Source: Cryobacterium sp. Y50
GTDB taxonomy: Bacteria > Actinomycetota > Actinomycetes > Actinomycetales > Microbacteriaceae
Length of the DNA: 42,255 nt
Direction: 5' to 3'
NCBI RefSeq assembly: GCF_002929805.1
Contig: NZ_PJJM01000072.1
Coordinates: 1 to 42,255, forward strand
The notes beneath the pieces are model-generated. The model had not been told where the DNA came from. It did not search any database and saw only the letters and a program-made list of their open reading frames with translations. This document shows, piece by piece, positions 9,624 through 17,861 of this stretch. A program made the translations under genes and the position numbers. Each line of letters opens with the position of its first letter. The first letter of the stretch is position 1.

Positions 9624-9834
9624 ATTTGTCAAGGTGAACAGCTATTCAGCCGCCGAGGCCACCATCGACGTTGCGTACACGATTACGTCAGAGGGCGGTT
9701 CCCTCGTGAGCTATCCGACAGTGGTCCGTTGGGAAGATGGCGATTGGAAGGTCGTCATAACGGAAACTGGGGCACCTATCGCGCCGGGCCCGTTGTCCAA
9801 TCTTGGCGGCTACATTCCTTGGGCGGGTGTCTAG
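9622..9834 (+). pseudogene. C-terminal remnant of a conjugation-operon protein
   Basis: The frame reads EFVKVNSYSAAEATIDVAYT, then VSYPTVVRWEDGDWKVVITE and LGGYIPWAGV, ending at 9834. GTG 9634 could initiate a 66-residue product, but the sequence begins in mid-domain. In actinobacterial conjugation operons a larger protein with a similar Trp-Lys-Val-Val...GYxPW ending commonly precedes the TrbL-like gene, so this is taken as its truncated tail (inference). Its stop overlaps the start of the TrbL-like gene at GTGTCTAG. The upstream part has been replaced by the ctaB scrap. Confidence 0.55.
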
Positions 9835-11413
9835 CTTGGCCGCGACGGATATTGATTGCTCAAACCCGGCCAACGCCATTCTCCACGCCGCTGAATGCGC
9901 CCAACAGGGCATGGGCGACTTCGTTGCGAATGCGTCGAACGATGCCGTTCAGGAGTTGGCCAACAGCGTTCTGGAAGGTTTCGGGAAGGCTTTGGCGAGT
10001 GTTGGGACGATGTGGGTCGCCGTGCCAACCCCCGTTCTTACCGCTGGTGACGGCACGACGAGGCTCCCCACGAATAGCCCTGGCTCAGCAGAGTTCTCAA
10101 CGATCCTCGGGTACGTAACGTACATCGGTCTCACGCTTGCAGTGTTGTCGATCATCGCTCTCGGCGCGACCATCGCTCTTCGGATCCGGCGTGGTGAGGG
10201 TTTTCGTCATGTGGGCACCCTCAGGGTCATTTTCATAGCGACCTTGCTCATCTCGGGTGCGTCCGCGCTCGTCGGTGGGCTGTTGGGTGCGAATGCGCCC
10301 GGGGGATCATCGACGACCGTCGGGTTCTTGCAGAACTCGCTCTGGTACTACGTCGGTGGCCTGGCGATCCTCTCCGTGATCATCGGCGGGATTCGAATGG
10401 CGTGGGAACAGCGTGCACAGCCGGGCAAGGATCTCATCCAGTCACTGATTACCCTCATTGTGGTTTCGGGTACTGGGCTTGCAATTATTACCCTCGCGAC
10501 GACTGCTGCCGATGCGTTCTCGATCTGGATCCTCAACGGAGCTACGGACTGTGATGTGTCAGCGGCCGGAGAATCCAACTGCTTCGGGACGAACGTTGCG
10601 GCGATGGTCGCCATTACCGCCAGCTCACCGATTGGACTTATCGGGGTCCTCATTCTGGGCTCGATCGCTCTTCTGATGACCTACGTCCAGGTTGCACTCA
10701 TGGTCGTTCGCGGTGGACTGCTGGTCATCCTGGCCGGCGTGTTGCCGCTGACGGCAAGCTTCACGAACACGCAAATGGGTAAGCAGTGGTTCGGGAAGGT
10801 GATCGGCTGGACGATCGCCTTCATTCTCTACAAGCCCGCCGCGGCGCTTATCTATGCAGCGGCGTTCAGCCTCACCGGCACGGACGCTTTCCAAGATGAC
10901 GGCGGAGGTATTTGGACAATCCTCACCGGGCTCGCGCTGATGCTCATGGCCCTGATCGCTTTGCCCGCTCTCCTCAAATTCGTCGCTCCCATGACAGGTG
11001 CTGTCGCCGGCGGCGGCACCGCGGGCATGGCCATGGCTGGCGCAGCAGGCGCGATCGGCGGCGACCTCGCCAGCGGAGCAATCAAACGAATGAGCAGCTC
11101 GTCATCGACCCCCACCAGCAGCGGTAACGGCGGCGGCGGTAGCAGCGATGCTCCGACCGGTTCAAGCACGCCCGGCGGCGGCAAGCCCTCGGCTCCCACT
11201 CCGACGCTTTCTGGCGCGGGGAGCAGCTCTGCATCTGGGGCAGGAGCCGGGGCAGCCAGCGGTGGCGGTGCCGCGGCAGCTGCGGCCGGGCCTGCCGCGC
11301 CCATTGTGATGGGCGCACAGATGGCGGGCACCGCCGCCCAGGGCGCCGCTGTCGCTGCGAAGAGTGCCGTGCAGTCGGCGGCCGATGACTCAACCGGACC
11401 TAGCGGTTCCTAA
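9827..11413 (+). CDS. TrbL/VirB6-like polytopic conjugal transfer protein
   Basis: GTG 9827 is chosen because it overlaps the previous stop (GTGTCTAG). The frame is open a little further upstream, with a TTG at 9803. The product of about 528 residues has a polar N-terminal region with two cysteines (DIDCSNPANA, AAECAQQG), then seven or eight hydrophobic segments, among them YIGLTLAVLSIIALGATIAL, LIVVSGTGLAIITLAT and LIGVLILGSIALLMTYVQVA, as in inner-membrane channel proteins of type IV secretion. The last 130 residues are a low-complexity Gly/Ala/Ser tail. It heads the cluster SCO6880-VirB4-TraG. Assignment rests on topology and context rather than on a catalytic motif. Confidence 0.8.
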   Translation: MSSLAATDIDCSNPANAILHAAECAQQGMGDFVANASNDAVQELANSVLEGFGKALASVGTMWVAVPTPVLTAGDGTTRLPTNSPGSAEFSTILGYVTYIGLTLAVLSIIALGATIALRIRRGEGFRHVGTLRVIFIATLLISGASALVGGLLGANAPGGSSTTVGFLQNSLWYYVGGLAILSVIIGGIRMAWEQRAQPGKDLIQSLITLIVVSGTGLAIITLATTAADAFSIWILNGATDCDVSAAGESNCFGTNVAAMVAITASSPIGLIGVLILGSIALLMTYVQVALMVVRGGLLVILAGVLPLTASFTNTQMGKQWFGKVIGWTIAFILYKPAAALIYAAAFSLTGTDAFQDDGGGIWTILTGLALMLMALIALPALLKFVAPMTGAVAGGGTAGMAMAGAAGAIGGDLASGAIKRMSSSSSTPTSSGNGGGGSSDAPTGSSTPGGGKPSAPTPTLSGAGSSSASGAGAGAASGGGAAAAAAGPAAPIVMGAQMAGTAAQGAAVAAKSAVQSAADDSTGPSGS

Positions 11414-11427
11414 ATAGGAGGTTCTCG

Positions 11428-12927
11428 ATGACAACGCATAGCGCACCGCGCAGCTACGGCAATTGGACGAAACCCAAGACCGCCGGTCTTCTAGGCTTGG
11501 GGTCAATCGGCACGGCGATCCTATTCGTTGGGGCCGGTTTCAGCGTCATCGTGACGATGGCCTCAAACATTCTGAACGGCGTCGTCACGGCGTTCGTTTT
11601 CGGGGTGTTCCTTCTGACAGTCGCAGTCAAAGACAAGCATGGTCAGAGCCTGCTGATGCGGGCCACCACACGGGTTGGGTGGATGGTGACTAAGAGTACG
11701 GGGACGCATCTCTACCGGTCGGGGCCGCTCGGCCGGGCAGAGTGGGGCACGGCGCAACTGCCGGGCCTGGCCGCGGGCTCACGGCTGACGGAGTGGCGCG
11801 ATAGCTACAACCGTCCGTTCGCCTTGCTGCAGATCCCCACGACGTCGGATTACACCGTCGTCATCGCGACGGAGCCCGACGGCGCAGCGCTCGTCGACCG
11901 CGAACAGGTCGACGTGTGGGTTGCCGAGTGGGGCATGTGGCTCGCCAGCCTCGGCGACGAACCCGGCATCGAGGCCGTATCCGTGACGATTGAAACAGCT
12001 CCCGACACGGGCACGCGGCTCCGCCGCGAAGTGAACAGTCGGATTGATCCAGCCGCCCCAGAATTTGCCAAAAGCATCCTCCACGACCTGGTGCGGCAGT
12101 ACCCGGCCGGTTCCGCGACCATCAAGGCCTATGTCGCCATCACCTTCAACGCCGCTGCCCGCGTCGGAGGGAAGAAGCGCACCCCCCATGAAATGGGCCG
12201 CGAGCTGGCCTCGCGCCTGCCCGGCCTCACGCAAAGCCTCTCCTCGACCGGCGCGGGAGCAACACGCCCCCTGAGCGCACAAGAACTCTGCGAAGTCATC
12301 CGCGTCGCCTACGACCCCGCTGCAGCACGACTCATCGACGACGCGAACGCGGCCGGTGAGCCGCCCGAGCTCTATTGGCCCGAGGTCGGCCCCACAGCAC
12401 ATCAGGCGAACTGGGACACCTACCGGCACGATTCGGCTCTGTCGGTGACGTGGATGATGAGCGGCGCCCCGCGCGGCAACGTCCCCTCAAGCATCCTGGC
12501 CCGCCTGCTGGCGCCACACCGCTACGTCGCGCGAAAACGCGTCACACTGCTCTACCGGCCGATTGATGCGGCCAAGGCTGCGGCGATCGTCGAGGCAGAC
12601 GTGCGCGCCTCGACGTTCAATGTGCAGTCCTCGAACAAGCCCACAGCACGGAGCATGACCGCGACACGGGCCGCTCTCGCTACGGCGCAGGAGGAAGCCT
12701 CGGGCGCTGGTCTGGTCAATTTCGGGATGCTCGTCACCGCCACGGTGACCGATGCCGCCCACGAGGCCGACGCGAAGGCCGCAATCGACAACCTCTCCGC
12801 TACCGCCCGGCTGCGCCTTCGTATCGTGCACGGTTCTCAGGATTCCGCGTTTGCGGCCGCCCTTCCGCTCGGTCTGGTCCTGCCGAAGCATGTGCGGATT
12901 CCGTCTGAGGTTAGGGAGCAGCTCTAA
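11428..12927 (+). CDS. SCO6880-family conjugation protein
   Basis: A 499-residue protein starting six bases after a strong AGGAGG. Two hydrophobic helices near the N-terminus (about residues 20-65: LLGLGSIGTAILFVGAGFSV and ILNGVVTAFVFGVFLLTVAV) are followed by a large soluble domain. The helical hairpin followed by a cytoplasmic domain fits the SCO6880 family, which in actinobacterial type IV systems sits beside the VirB4-like ATPase and seems to supply its membrane-anchored part (established association; mechanism inferred). The stop overlaps the next start by one base (TAATG), so translation is coupled. No Walker motif is visible, as expected. Confidence 0.85.
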   Translation: MTTHSAPRSYGNWTKPKTAGLLGLGSIGTAILFVGAGFSVIVTMASNILNGVVTAFVFGVFLLTVAVKDKHGQSLLMRATTRVGWMVTKSTGTHLYRSGPLGRAEWGTAQLPGLAAGSRLTEWRDSYNRPFALLQIPTTSDYTVVIATEPDGAALVDREQVDVWVAEWGMWLASLGDEPGIEAVSVTIETAPDTGTRLRREVNSRIDPAAPEFAKSILHDLVRQYPAGSATIKAYVAITFNAAARVGGKKRTPHEMGRELASRLPGLTQSLSSTGAGATRPLSAQELCEVIRVAYDPAAARLIDDANAAGEPPELYWPEVGPTAHQANWDTYRHDSALSVTWMMSGAPRGNVPSSILARLLAPHRYVARKRVTLLYRPIDAAKAAAIVEADVRASTFNVQSSNKPTARSMTATRAALATAQEEASGAGLVNFGMLVTATVTDAAHEADAKAAIDNLSATARLRLRIVHGSQDSAFAAALPLGLVLPKHVRIPSEVREQL

Positions 12928-14597
12928 TGCCCGCCATTGATTCCACCCGGCGCAAGGCTGCGAATTCGAAACTCACGTCGAAGCCACGCGAGCTGGCCCG
13001 GGCCAAGCAGACGAAGGCAGACAAGGAGAAGAAACCCGCTATCCGTCGTCCCGGTCCCCGGGGCTGGTTGGGGCGTGGTCGGGGTGAGGCCAGCGTCATC
13101 CAGCCGGCCGATGAGTGGCGCGGAACGACCGTGCAAGTGTGCGGCATGCACCCCTTCTCCGTCGGAACAGGAACCCCGATGATCGGCGTACCCATCGGAC
13201 TCCAGCTCTTCACCGGGGCGACCGTCTGCGCCGACCCCATTTCCTGGTTCCAAGACGCCGGCCTCATCTCAAACCCCTCCGTGTTTGTGCTCGGCCTGCC
13301 GGGCCTGGGCAAGTCAACGCTCATCCGAAGGATGGCCGCCGGCGGCGCAGGATTCGGAAACCTGCCGCTGGTTTTGGGCGATCTGAAACCCGACTACGTC
13401 GACATGATCCGTGCCCTCGGCGGGCAAGTCATCACCCTCGGCCGTGGCCGCGGGCATCTCAACATTCTCGATCCCGGCGAAGCCACCGCCGCCGCCGAAC
13501 GGCTACGCCTCGCCGGTAAAGAGAAGGAACGGCACATGGTGCTCGCCGACGCTCACGGACGCCGGCAAACGATGGTGTCCGCCCTATTGACGATCCTGCG
13601 CAAAGACCCACCCTCTGCTCGCGAGGAAGCCATCATCGACCGCGCCCTCACCGTCCTCGACGACCGCAATGGGGGAGTTCCCGTGCTGGGCGACTTACTG
13701 CGCGTGATTCAGGAAGCACCCGCAGAAGTACGCGCGGTAGCCCTGGACCGCGGCGACCTTGAGCGATATAAGAAGATCACGGAGGAACTGGAGGCCTCAC
13801 TCATCAGCCTCACCTCGGGTGGACGTTTGGGCGAAACCTTTGCCCATCCCACCGACGTTCCCATGATGAGGGACCGACCCGTTGTCTACGACGTGTCCTC
13901 GATCGATGACTCCGACACCGACATGCAAGCCGCAATTCTCCTGGCCTGCTGGTCGGCCGGCTTTGGCACCGTGAACATCGCCAACGCTCTCGCTGACGCC
14001 GGCCTCGAACCACGCCGCCACTACCTCGTCGTCCTCGACGAGCTCTGGCGGGCACTGCGCGCGGGTGCGGGCATGGTCGACCGGGTCGACGCCCTCACCC
14101 GGCTCAACCGTCAACGCGGTGTGGGCCTGGCAATGATTTCACACACGATGAGCGACCTCCTCTCCCTGCCGAGCGAGTCCGACCGGATGAAAGCACGCGG
14201 ATTCGTCGAACGGTCTGGCATGGTGATCGCCGGCGGTCTACCGGGCGCGGAAATGCCCATGCTCACCAGCGCCGTCCCACTCTCGCGCGCCGAACAGGAA
14301 CTGCTCACGTCCTGGCAAGATCCCGGCACCTGGGACACCGGGTTGGGGCGCGAATCCGACCCTCCCGGCCGGGGCAAATTCCTCATCAAAGTCGGCGGCC
14401 ACCCCGGCATCCCCGTCAAGGTCGAACTGATCGAATCAGAACGCGCCATCAACGACACCAACAAACTCTGGCACCCCGCATCCTCGTTCCCCGAACCCGA
14501 CGAGTCCAACCCCATCAGTGGACAGGGCAACGCCGACGACGCCCGGCATGACATCGACGCCGACCGCACAATGGCCGAAGAGGACAGTGCGGCATGA
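12927..14597 (+). CDS. VirB4-like conjugation ATPase
   Basis: A 556-residue soluble ATPase of the type IV secretion apparatus. Walker A is GLPGLGKST at about residues 123-131. Walker B is LVVLDELW at about 367-374, followed by the RQRGVGLAMISHTM block usual in VirB4/TraC-like proteins. A basic linker covers residues 8-50. The usual N-terminal VirB4 domain is absent, which fits division of labour with the SCO6880 protein encoded just before it. It starts inside the preceding stop (TAATG) and its own stop overlaps the start of the coupling-protein gene (ATGA), so the set is one translationally coupled operon. It should energise assembly of the transfer channel or substrate movement. Confidence 0.9.
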   Translation: MPAIDSTRRKAANSKLTSKPRELARAKQTKADKEKKPAIRRPGPRGWLGRGRGEASVIQPADEWRGTTVQVCGMHPFSVGTGTPMIGVPIGLQLFTGATVCADPISWFQDAGLISNPSVFVLGLPGLGKSTLIRRMAAGGAGFGNLPLVLGDLKPDYVDMIRALGGQVITLGRGRGHLNILDPGEATAAAERLRLAGKEKERHMVLADAHGRRQTMVSALLTILRKDPPSAREEAIIDRALTVLDDRNGGVPVLGDLLRVIQEAPAEVRAVALDRGDLERYKKITEELEASLISLTSGGRLGETFAHPTDVPMMRDRPVVYDVSSIDDSDTDMQAAILLACWSAGFGTVNIANALADAGLEPRRHYLVVLDELWRALRAGAGMVDRVDALTRLNRQRGVGLAMISHTMSDLLSLPSESDRMKARGFVERSGMVIAGGLPGAEMPMLTSAVPLSRAEQELLTSWQDPGTWDTGLGRESDPPGRGKFLIKVGGHPGIPVKVELIESERAINDTNKLWHPASSFPEPDESNPISGQGNADDARHDIDADRTMAEEDSAA

Positions 14598-16411
14598 GTG
14601 CATCGAATAGGCGAAACCAGAACGGCCTCGATGCGCAGACGATCATGCTGATCGTCTGCCTCGCGCTCGTCGCCGTAACCCTAGGCGCTGTGTGGGTGGC
14701 CGTGACGTGGGGCTCACACCTGGACGGGGTCAACCCCGACCTGACCGGTGACCCGTTCGGGCTGTTTTTCGGCGTGCTGGGAGGCTCCGTAATCTGGCCG
14801 GCCTCCGGGACGTGGATCCTCGCGGCCACACTCGTCGCGGTCCTCGTCCTAAGCATTCTCGTCGCCGTATCGGTCTCGCGTGCTCGGCGGCGTCGAAGCA
14901 ACGTCGACGGAGCTGCAACTTATATGGGCAAGGGGCGCGATCTTCGCGCGCTGTCGGCCACGGGCGCGAAGGCCACCGCGCATCGTCTCGGCGTCACCGA
15001 CTGGCTCGGCGTCCCGATCGGCATCACCGTTGCCGGAAGGCACAAGCTCTACGGCTCTGCCGAAGATATGCACGTCGATATCTGGGGGCCACGCACCGGA
15101 AAATCCACCAGCCGTGCAATCCCAGCGATCCTGTCCGCCCCCGGCGCCGTCCTCACCACGTCGAACAAACGAGACGTTCTGGACGCCACGCGTGATGTGC
15201 GAGCCGCCGGCGGCGGCCGCATCTGGGCGTTCGACCCGCAACGCATCGCTCTTGAGGAACCAACCTGGTGGTGGAACCCACTCAGCTACGTTACCGACGA
15301 CGTGAAGGCCGCCAAGCTCGCCGAGCACTTCGCTACCGGTTCTCGCGCCGGCGACTCTCGCGCCGACCCGTACTTCGACAACGCCGGCCAAGACCTCCTC
15401 GCCGGCTTCCTCCTCGCCGCCGCCGTAGCCGGCCTACCCATCACCAAGGTCTTCACCTGGACCACAACCCCCGGCGATGAAGCTCCCGTCGACATTCTGC
15501 GCGCTCACGGATACGACCAGATGGCCGACGCCGTCGACGGCCAAGTGAACGGCGAACCGCGACGTCGCGACAGCGTCTATGGGACGGCCGCACAGATGGC
15601 GTCATGCTTGAAGGTCCGCGCGATCGGGCAGTGGGTGACCCCCCTAGGCGGCAACATGACCGGGGACTCCCGGCCACAGTTCGACCCACACGCCTTCGTA
15701 CGCAGCCGCGACACCCTCTACAGCCTCTCCAAAGAAGGCAAAGGAACCGCCGGCCCCCTCGTCACCGCTCTCACCGCAGCCACCGTCGAAGCGGCAGAAG
15801 AACTGGCCACAACCCAGCCCGGCGGACGTCTCGCCGTTCCGTTGCTCGGCGTTCTGGACGAAGCAGCAAACGTGTGCCGCTGGCACGGCCTCCCCGACCT
15901 GTACTCCCACTACGGCTCACGAGGAATCGTCCTCATGACCATCCTGCAATCCTGGTCACAAGGCGTCGAAGTCTGGGGACGCGATGGAATGCGCAAACTC
16001 TGGTCAGCCTCCAACATCGCCGTCTACGGCGGCGGCGTCAAAGAACCAGAATTCCTAAACGAGCTCTCCCAAATGGTCGGCGACTACGGCAAACACACGA
16101 CCTCGACCAGTGTCGGCCGAGGAAACCGGTCAACATCTCACCAAGTACAACGCGAACGCACCCTGGACGTCGCCGACCTTGGAGCACTACCCCGCGGCCG
16201 CGCCGTCGTGTTCGCCTCCGGCGCACCCGCAACACTGATCGAAACAGTGCCGTGGATGCGCAGCCCACAGGCAGACGCTGTGCGCGCATCCATCGCCGCA
16301 CACGACCCAAGCCGCACGACGCAGGGCGACGACCACCCAACACCGATCACACCGGCCGGCGACACGCACGCCTGGTTGAACGCAGCTCCAAAACAGGAGG
16401 ACGACCTGTGA
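14594..16411 (+). CDS. VirD4/TraG-type type IV coupling protein
   Basis: A 605-residue membrane ATPase that couples the relaxase-DNA complex to the secretion channel. Two N-terminal helices (about 17-39 and 74-95) precede the motor domain. Walker A is GPRTGKST at 165-172, Walker B is LLGVLDEA near 417-424, and SWSQGVEVWG and NIAVYGGG follow as in TraG-like proteins. The start overlaps the previous stop by four bases and the end overlaps the next start (GTGA). The C-terminal 60 residues are polar and could bind substrates. Its partner is expected to be the MobA-type relaxase at 38498-40141, now separated from it by about 22 kb of cargo. Confidence 0.92.
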   Translation: MSASNRRNQNGLDAQTIMLIVCLALVAVTLGAVWVAVTWGSHLDGVNPDLTGDPFGLFFGVLGGSVIWPASGTWILAATLVAVLVLSILVAVSVSRARRRRSNVDGAATYMGKGRDLRALSATGAKATAHRLGVTDWLGVPIGITVAGRHKLYGSAEDMHVDIWGPRTGKSTSRAIPAILSAPGAVLTTSNKRDVLDATRDVRAAGGGRIWAFDPQRIALEEPTWWWNPLSYVTDDVKAAKLAEHFATGSRAGDSRADPYFDNAGQDLLAGFLLAAAVAGLPITKVFTWTTTPGDEAPVDILRAHGYDQMADAVDGQVNGEPRRRDSVYGTAAQMASCLKVRAIGQWVTPLGGNMTGDSRPQFDPHAFVRSRDTLYSLSKEGKGTAGPLVTALTAATVEAAEELATTQPGGRLAVPLLGVLDEAANVCRWHGLPDLYSHYGSRGIVLMTILQSWSQGVEVWGRDGMRKLWSASNIAVYGGGVKEPEFLNELSQMVGDYGKHTTSTSVGRGNRSTSHQVQRERTLDVADLGALPRGRAVVFASGAPATLIETVPWMRSPQADAVRASIAAHDPSRTTQGDDHPTPITPAGDTHAWLNAAPKQEDDL

Positions 16412-16821
16412 GCGAGTTCGACGCACTCCGCGACGACGACGACGAAATAGAAGCGACCGAGGAGGCCGTGCCGCAGCTGTTCTACGGCTCGTCGGACGAG
16501 TTCATGCGCGACCGACTCCGCCACATGTACTCCCGCCGCGTCGGCCCCGGCAACGCCAGCTTCCGATGGGCCGCAAACTGGTGGAACTACCCCGAAGCCC
16601 TCGCCCGCATCGACGCCCTCTGGCGCGCCTGGGAACACCTCAGACTCGACGCCGCCACCGGATCAAGCACCTGGTGGATCGAACACGCCGACCACCACAT
16701 GCCCATCCTCCTCAGCACAGAAGGACCCTTCGCAAAATCAGAAGACACAAACAAACCCGGCGAACCACTGCCCTACACAGCACCACCAGAAGGACTCTTC
16801 CGCGACATGCGAGAGAACTGA
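16408..16821 (+). CDS. DUF4913-family protein
   Basis: GTG 16408 follows AGGAGG at a good distance and overlaps the coupling-protein stop (GTGA). The 137-residue product has a very acidic N-terminus, then FYGSSDEFMRDRLRHMYSRR, FRWAANWWNYPEALARIDAL and WWIEHADHHMPILLS, the Trp/His-rich pattern of DUF4913 proteins that commonly follow TraG in actinobacterial mobile elements (recalled association). Function unknown; a soluble accessory role in conjugation is inferred from position and coupling. Confidence 0.8.
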   Translation: MSEFDALRDDDDEIEATEEAVPQLFYGSSDEFMRDRLRHMYSRRVGPGNASFRWAANWWNYPEALARIDALWRAWEHLRLDAATGSSTWWIEHADHHMPILLSTEGPFAKSEDTNKPGEPLPYTAPPEGLFRDMREN

Positions 16822-17113
16822 ACGCGACCACCGCAGCGTCGAGCCTGCTCATTCTCGCTGTGCTCGAAGCGGACAGGCCTGGGCGTGGGCGTCACTGCAG
16901 AGCATCGGTGCTTTCATCATCGGCGGGTTGCTCCGTGTGGGATTCGTTTTCGCACAAACGGTGGCCGCCGAGCCGCGGACAGGTGCCGGTAACCGTCGAA
17001 GCAGCCTCCACTAGCGTGTTTATGGAAGTGCTGATCACTGCAACGGTCACCGTCGTCGCCGTGATCGCCATGCCACGCAAGCAGCGACGCCTGCACGCAC
17101 CCCAGAGATTCGC
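16822..17113 (+). other. 292-base junction between conjugation operon and catabolic island
   Basis: No convincing gene. One frame reads WAWASLQSIGAFIIGGLLRV (about 16880-16940), like a membrane helix from a lost gene. Another gives a 31-residue hydrophobic peptide from ATG 17022 to 17117 that overlaps the end of the GntR gene. Both look like relics. No inverted repeat or attachment site was recognised here. Confidence 0.35.
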
Positions 17114-17800
17114 TTAGTCGGCCGCTGGCAGCAGCCCCGCGACCGCGGCTTCGCGCAGGAGTTGGAGGCGCAGCGTGCGCGCTGTCTCCATGTGCTGGCG
17201 GGCAATGCCTCTGGCGTCCTCTATCCGTCGCTCGCCGATTGCCTGGGCGAGAGCCGCATGCTCATCCAGGGCATTTTCCCACCGATGAGCGACAATCAGC
17301 GTCGAATGCGGAGCGTGGATCGAATGGGTGGACAGTCGCTCGAGCAGGTCTTCGAGCACCCGGTTGTGGGCGGCTGACCACACCGCCGCATGAAACTCAA
17401 GGTTGCACCTCACCCGGGTCTGGTCGTCGGGAGTGATCAAACCGAGGTCCCGTTCCATGAGGGCCCCGAGGCGCAGCTGATCCGCTGCGCCCCGGCTCTG
17501 CGCTGCCTGACCCGCGGCATCCTCTTCCAGCATGACCCGTAGGTCATAGATTTGGATCACCTCTTGCGGATCGATACGGGGCACCCGCAGTCCACGGTCG
17601 GCGCGTTCAAGCAGGCGTTCGTGTTGCAGCCGACGCAGCGCCTCGCGAACCGGTGTCCTCGAAACGCCGAATCGTTCCGACAAGCCGACCTCGCGAAGTG
17701 GTGTACCTGGAGGATGCACACCGGTGAGGATTTCGTGCCGGAGGACCACGAAGATGGTCTCACCCCCGACGCGCTCAGACGAATCAGTCAATCCAGACAA
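17114..17800 (-). CDS. GntR-family (FadR/FCD type) transcriptional regulator
   Basis: About 228 residues from TTG 17800, chosen because GAGGA lies some seven bases upstream and the winged-helix domain begins soon after. The frame is open further upstream into tcuA1, but that part has no regulator sequence. The helix-turn-helix includes LREVGLSERFGVSRTPVREA and LRRLQHERLLER. The C-terminal FCD domain keeps likely metal/ligand histidines in NLEFHAAVW, DEHAALAQ and RQHMETA. FadR-type proteins bind TGTATAC-like palindromes and respond to small organic acids. Such palindromes occur at 19401, 24487 and (variant) 33904. The gene follows tcuA1 by 61 bases on the same strand, so it is probably cotranscribed with it and autoregulated. 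Confidence 0.88.
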   Translation of the reverse strand: MSGLTDSSERVGGETIFVVLRHEILTGVHPPGTPLREVGLSERFGVSRTPVREALRRLQHERLLERADRGLRVPRIDPQEVIQIYDLRVMLEEDAAGQAAQSRGAADQLRLGALMERDLGLITPDDQTRVRCNLEFHAAVWSAAHNRVLEDLLERLSTHSIHAPHSTLIVAHRWENALDEHAALAQAIGERRIEDARGIARQHMETARTLRLQLLREAAVAGLLPAAD

Positions 17801-17861
17801 AGCGCTGTCCTCACACTGGTAGCGACGACCCCAGGTAGCCCTGAAGACGGGAGTTCCAACT

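Noticed and set aside
15604..16407. Upstream in-frame extension of the DUF4913 gene
   Set aside because: Arg-rich shadow inside the coupling-protein gene; GTG 16408 has a perfect ribosome site and a GTGA overlap.
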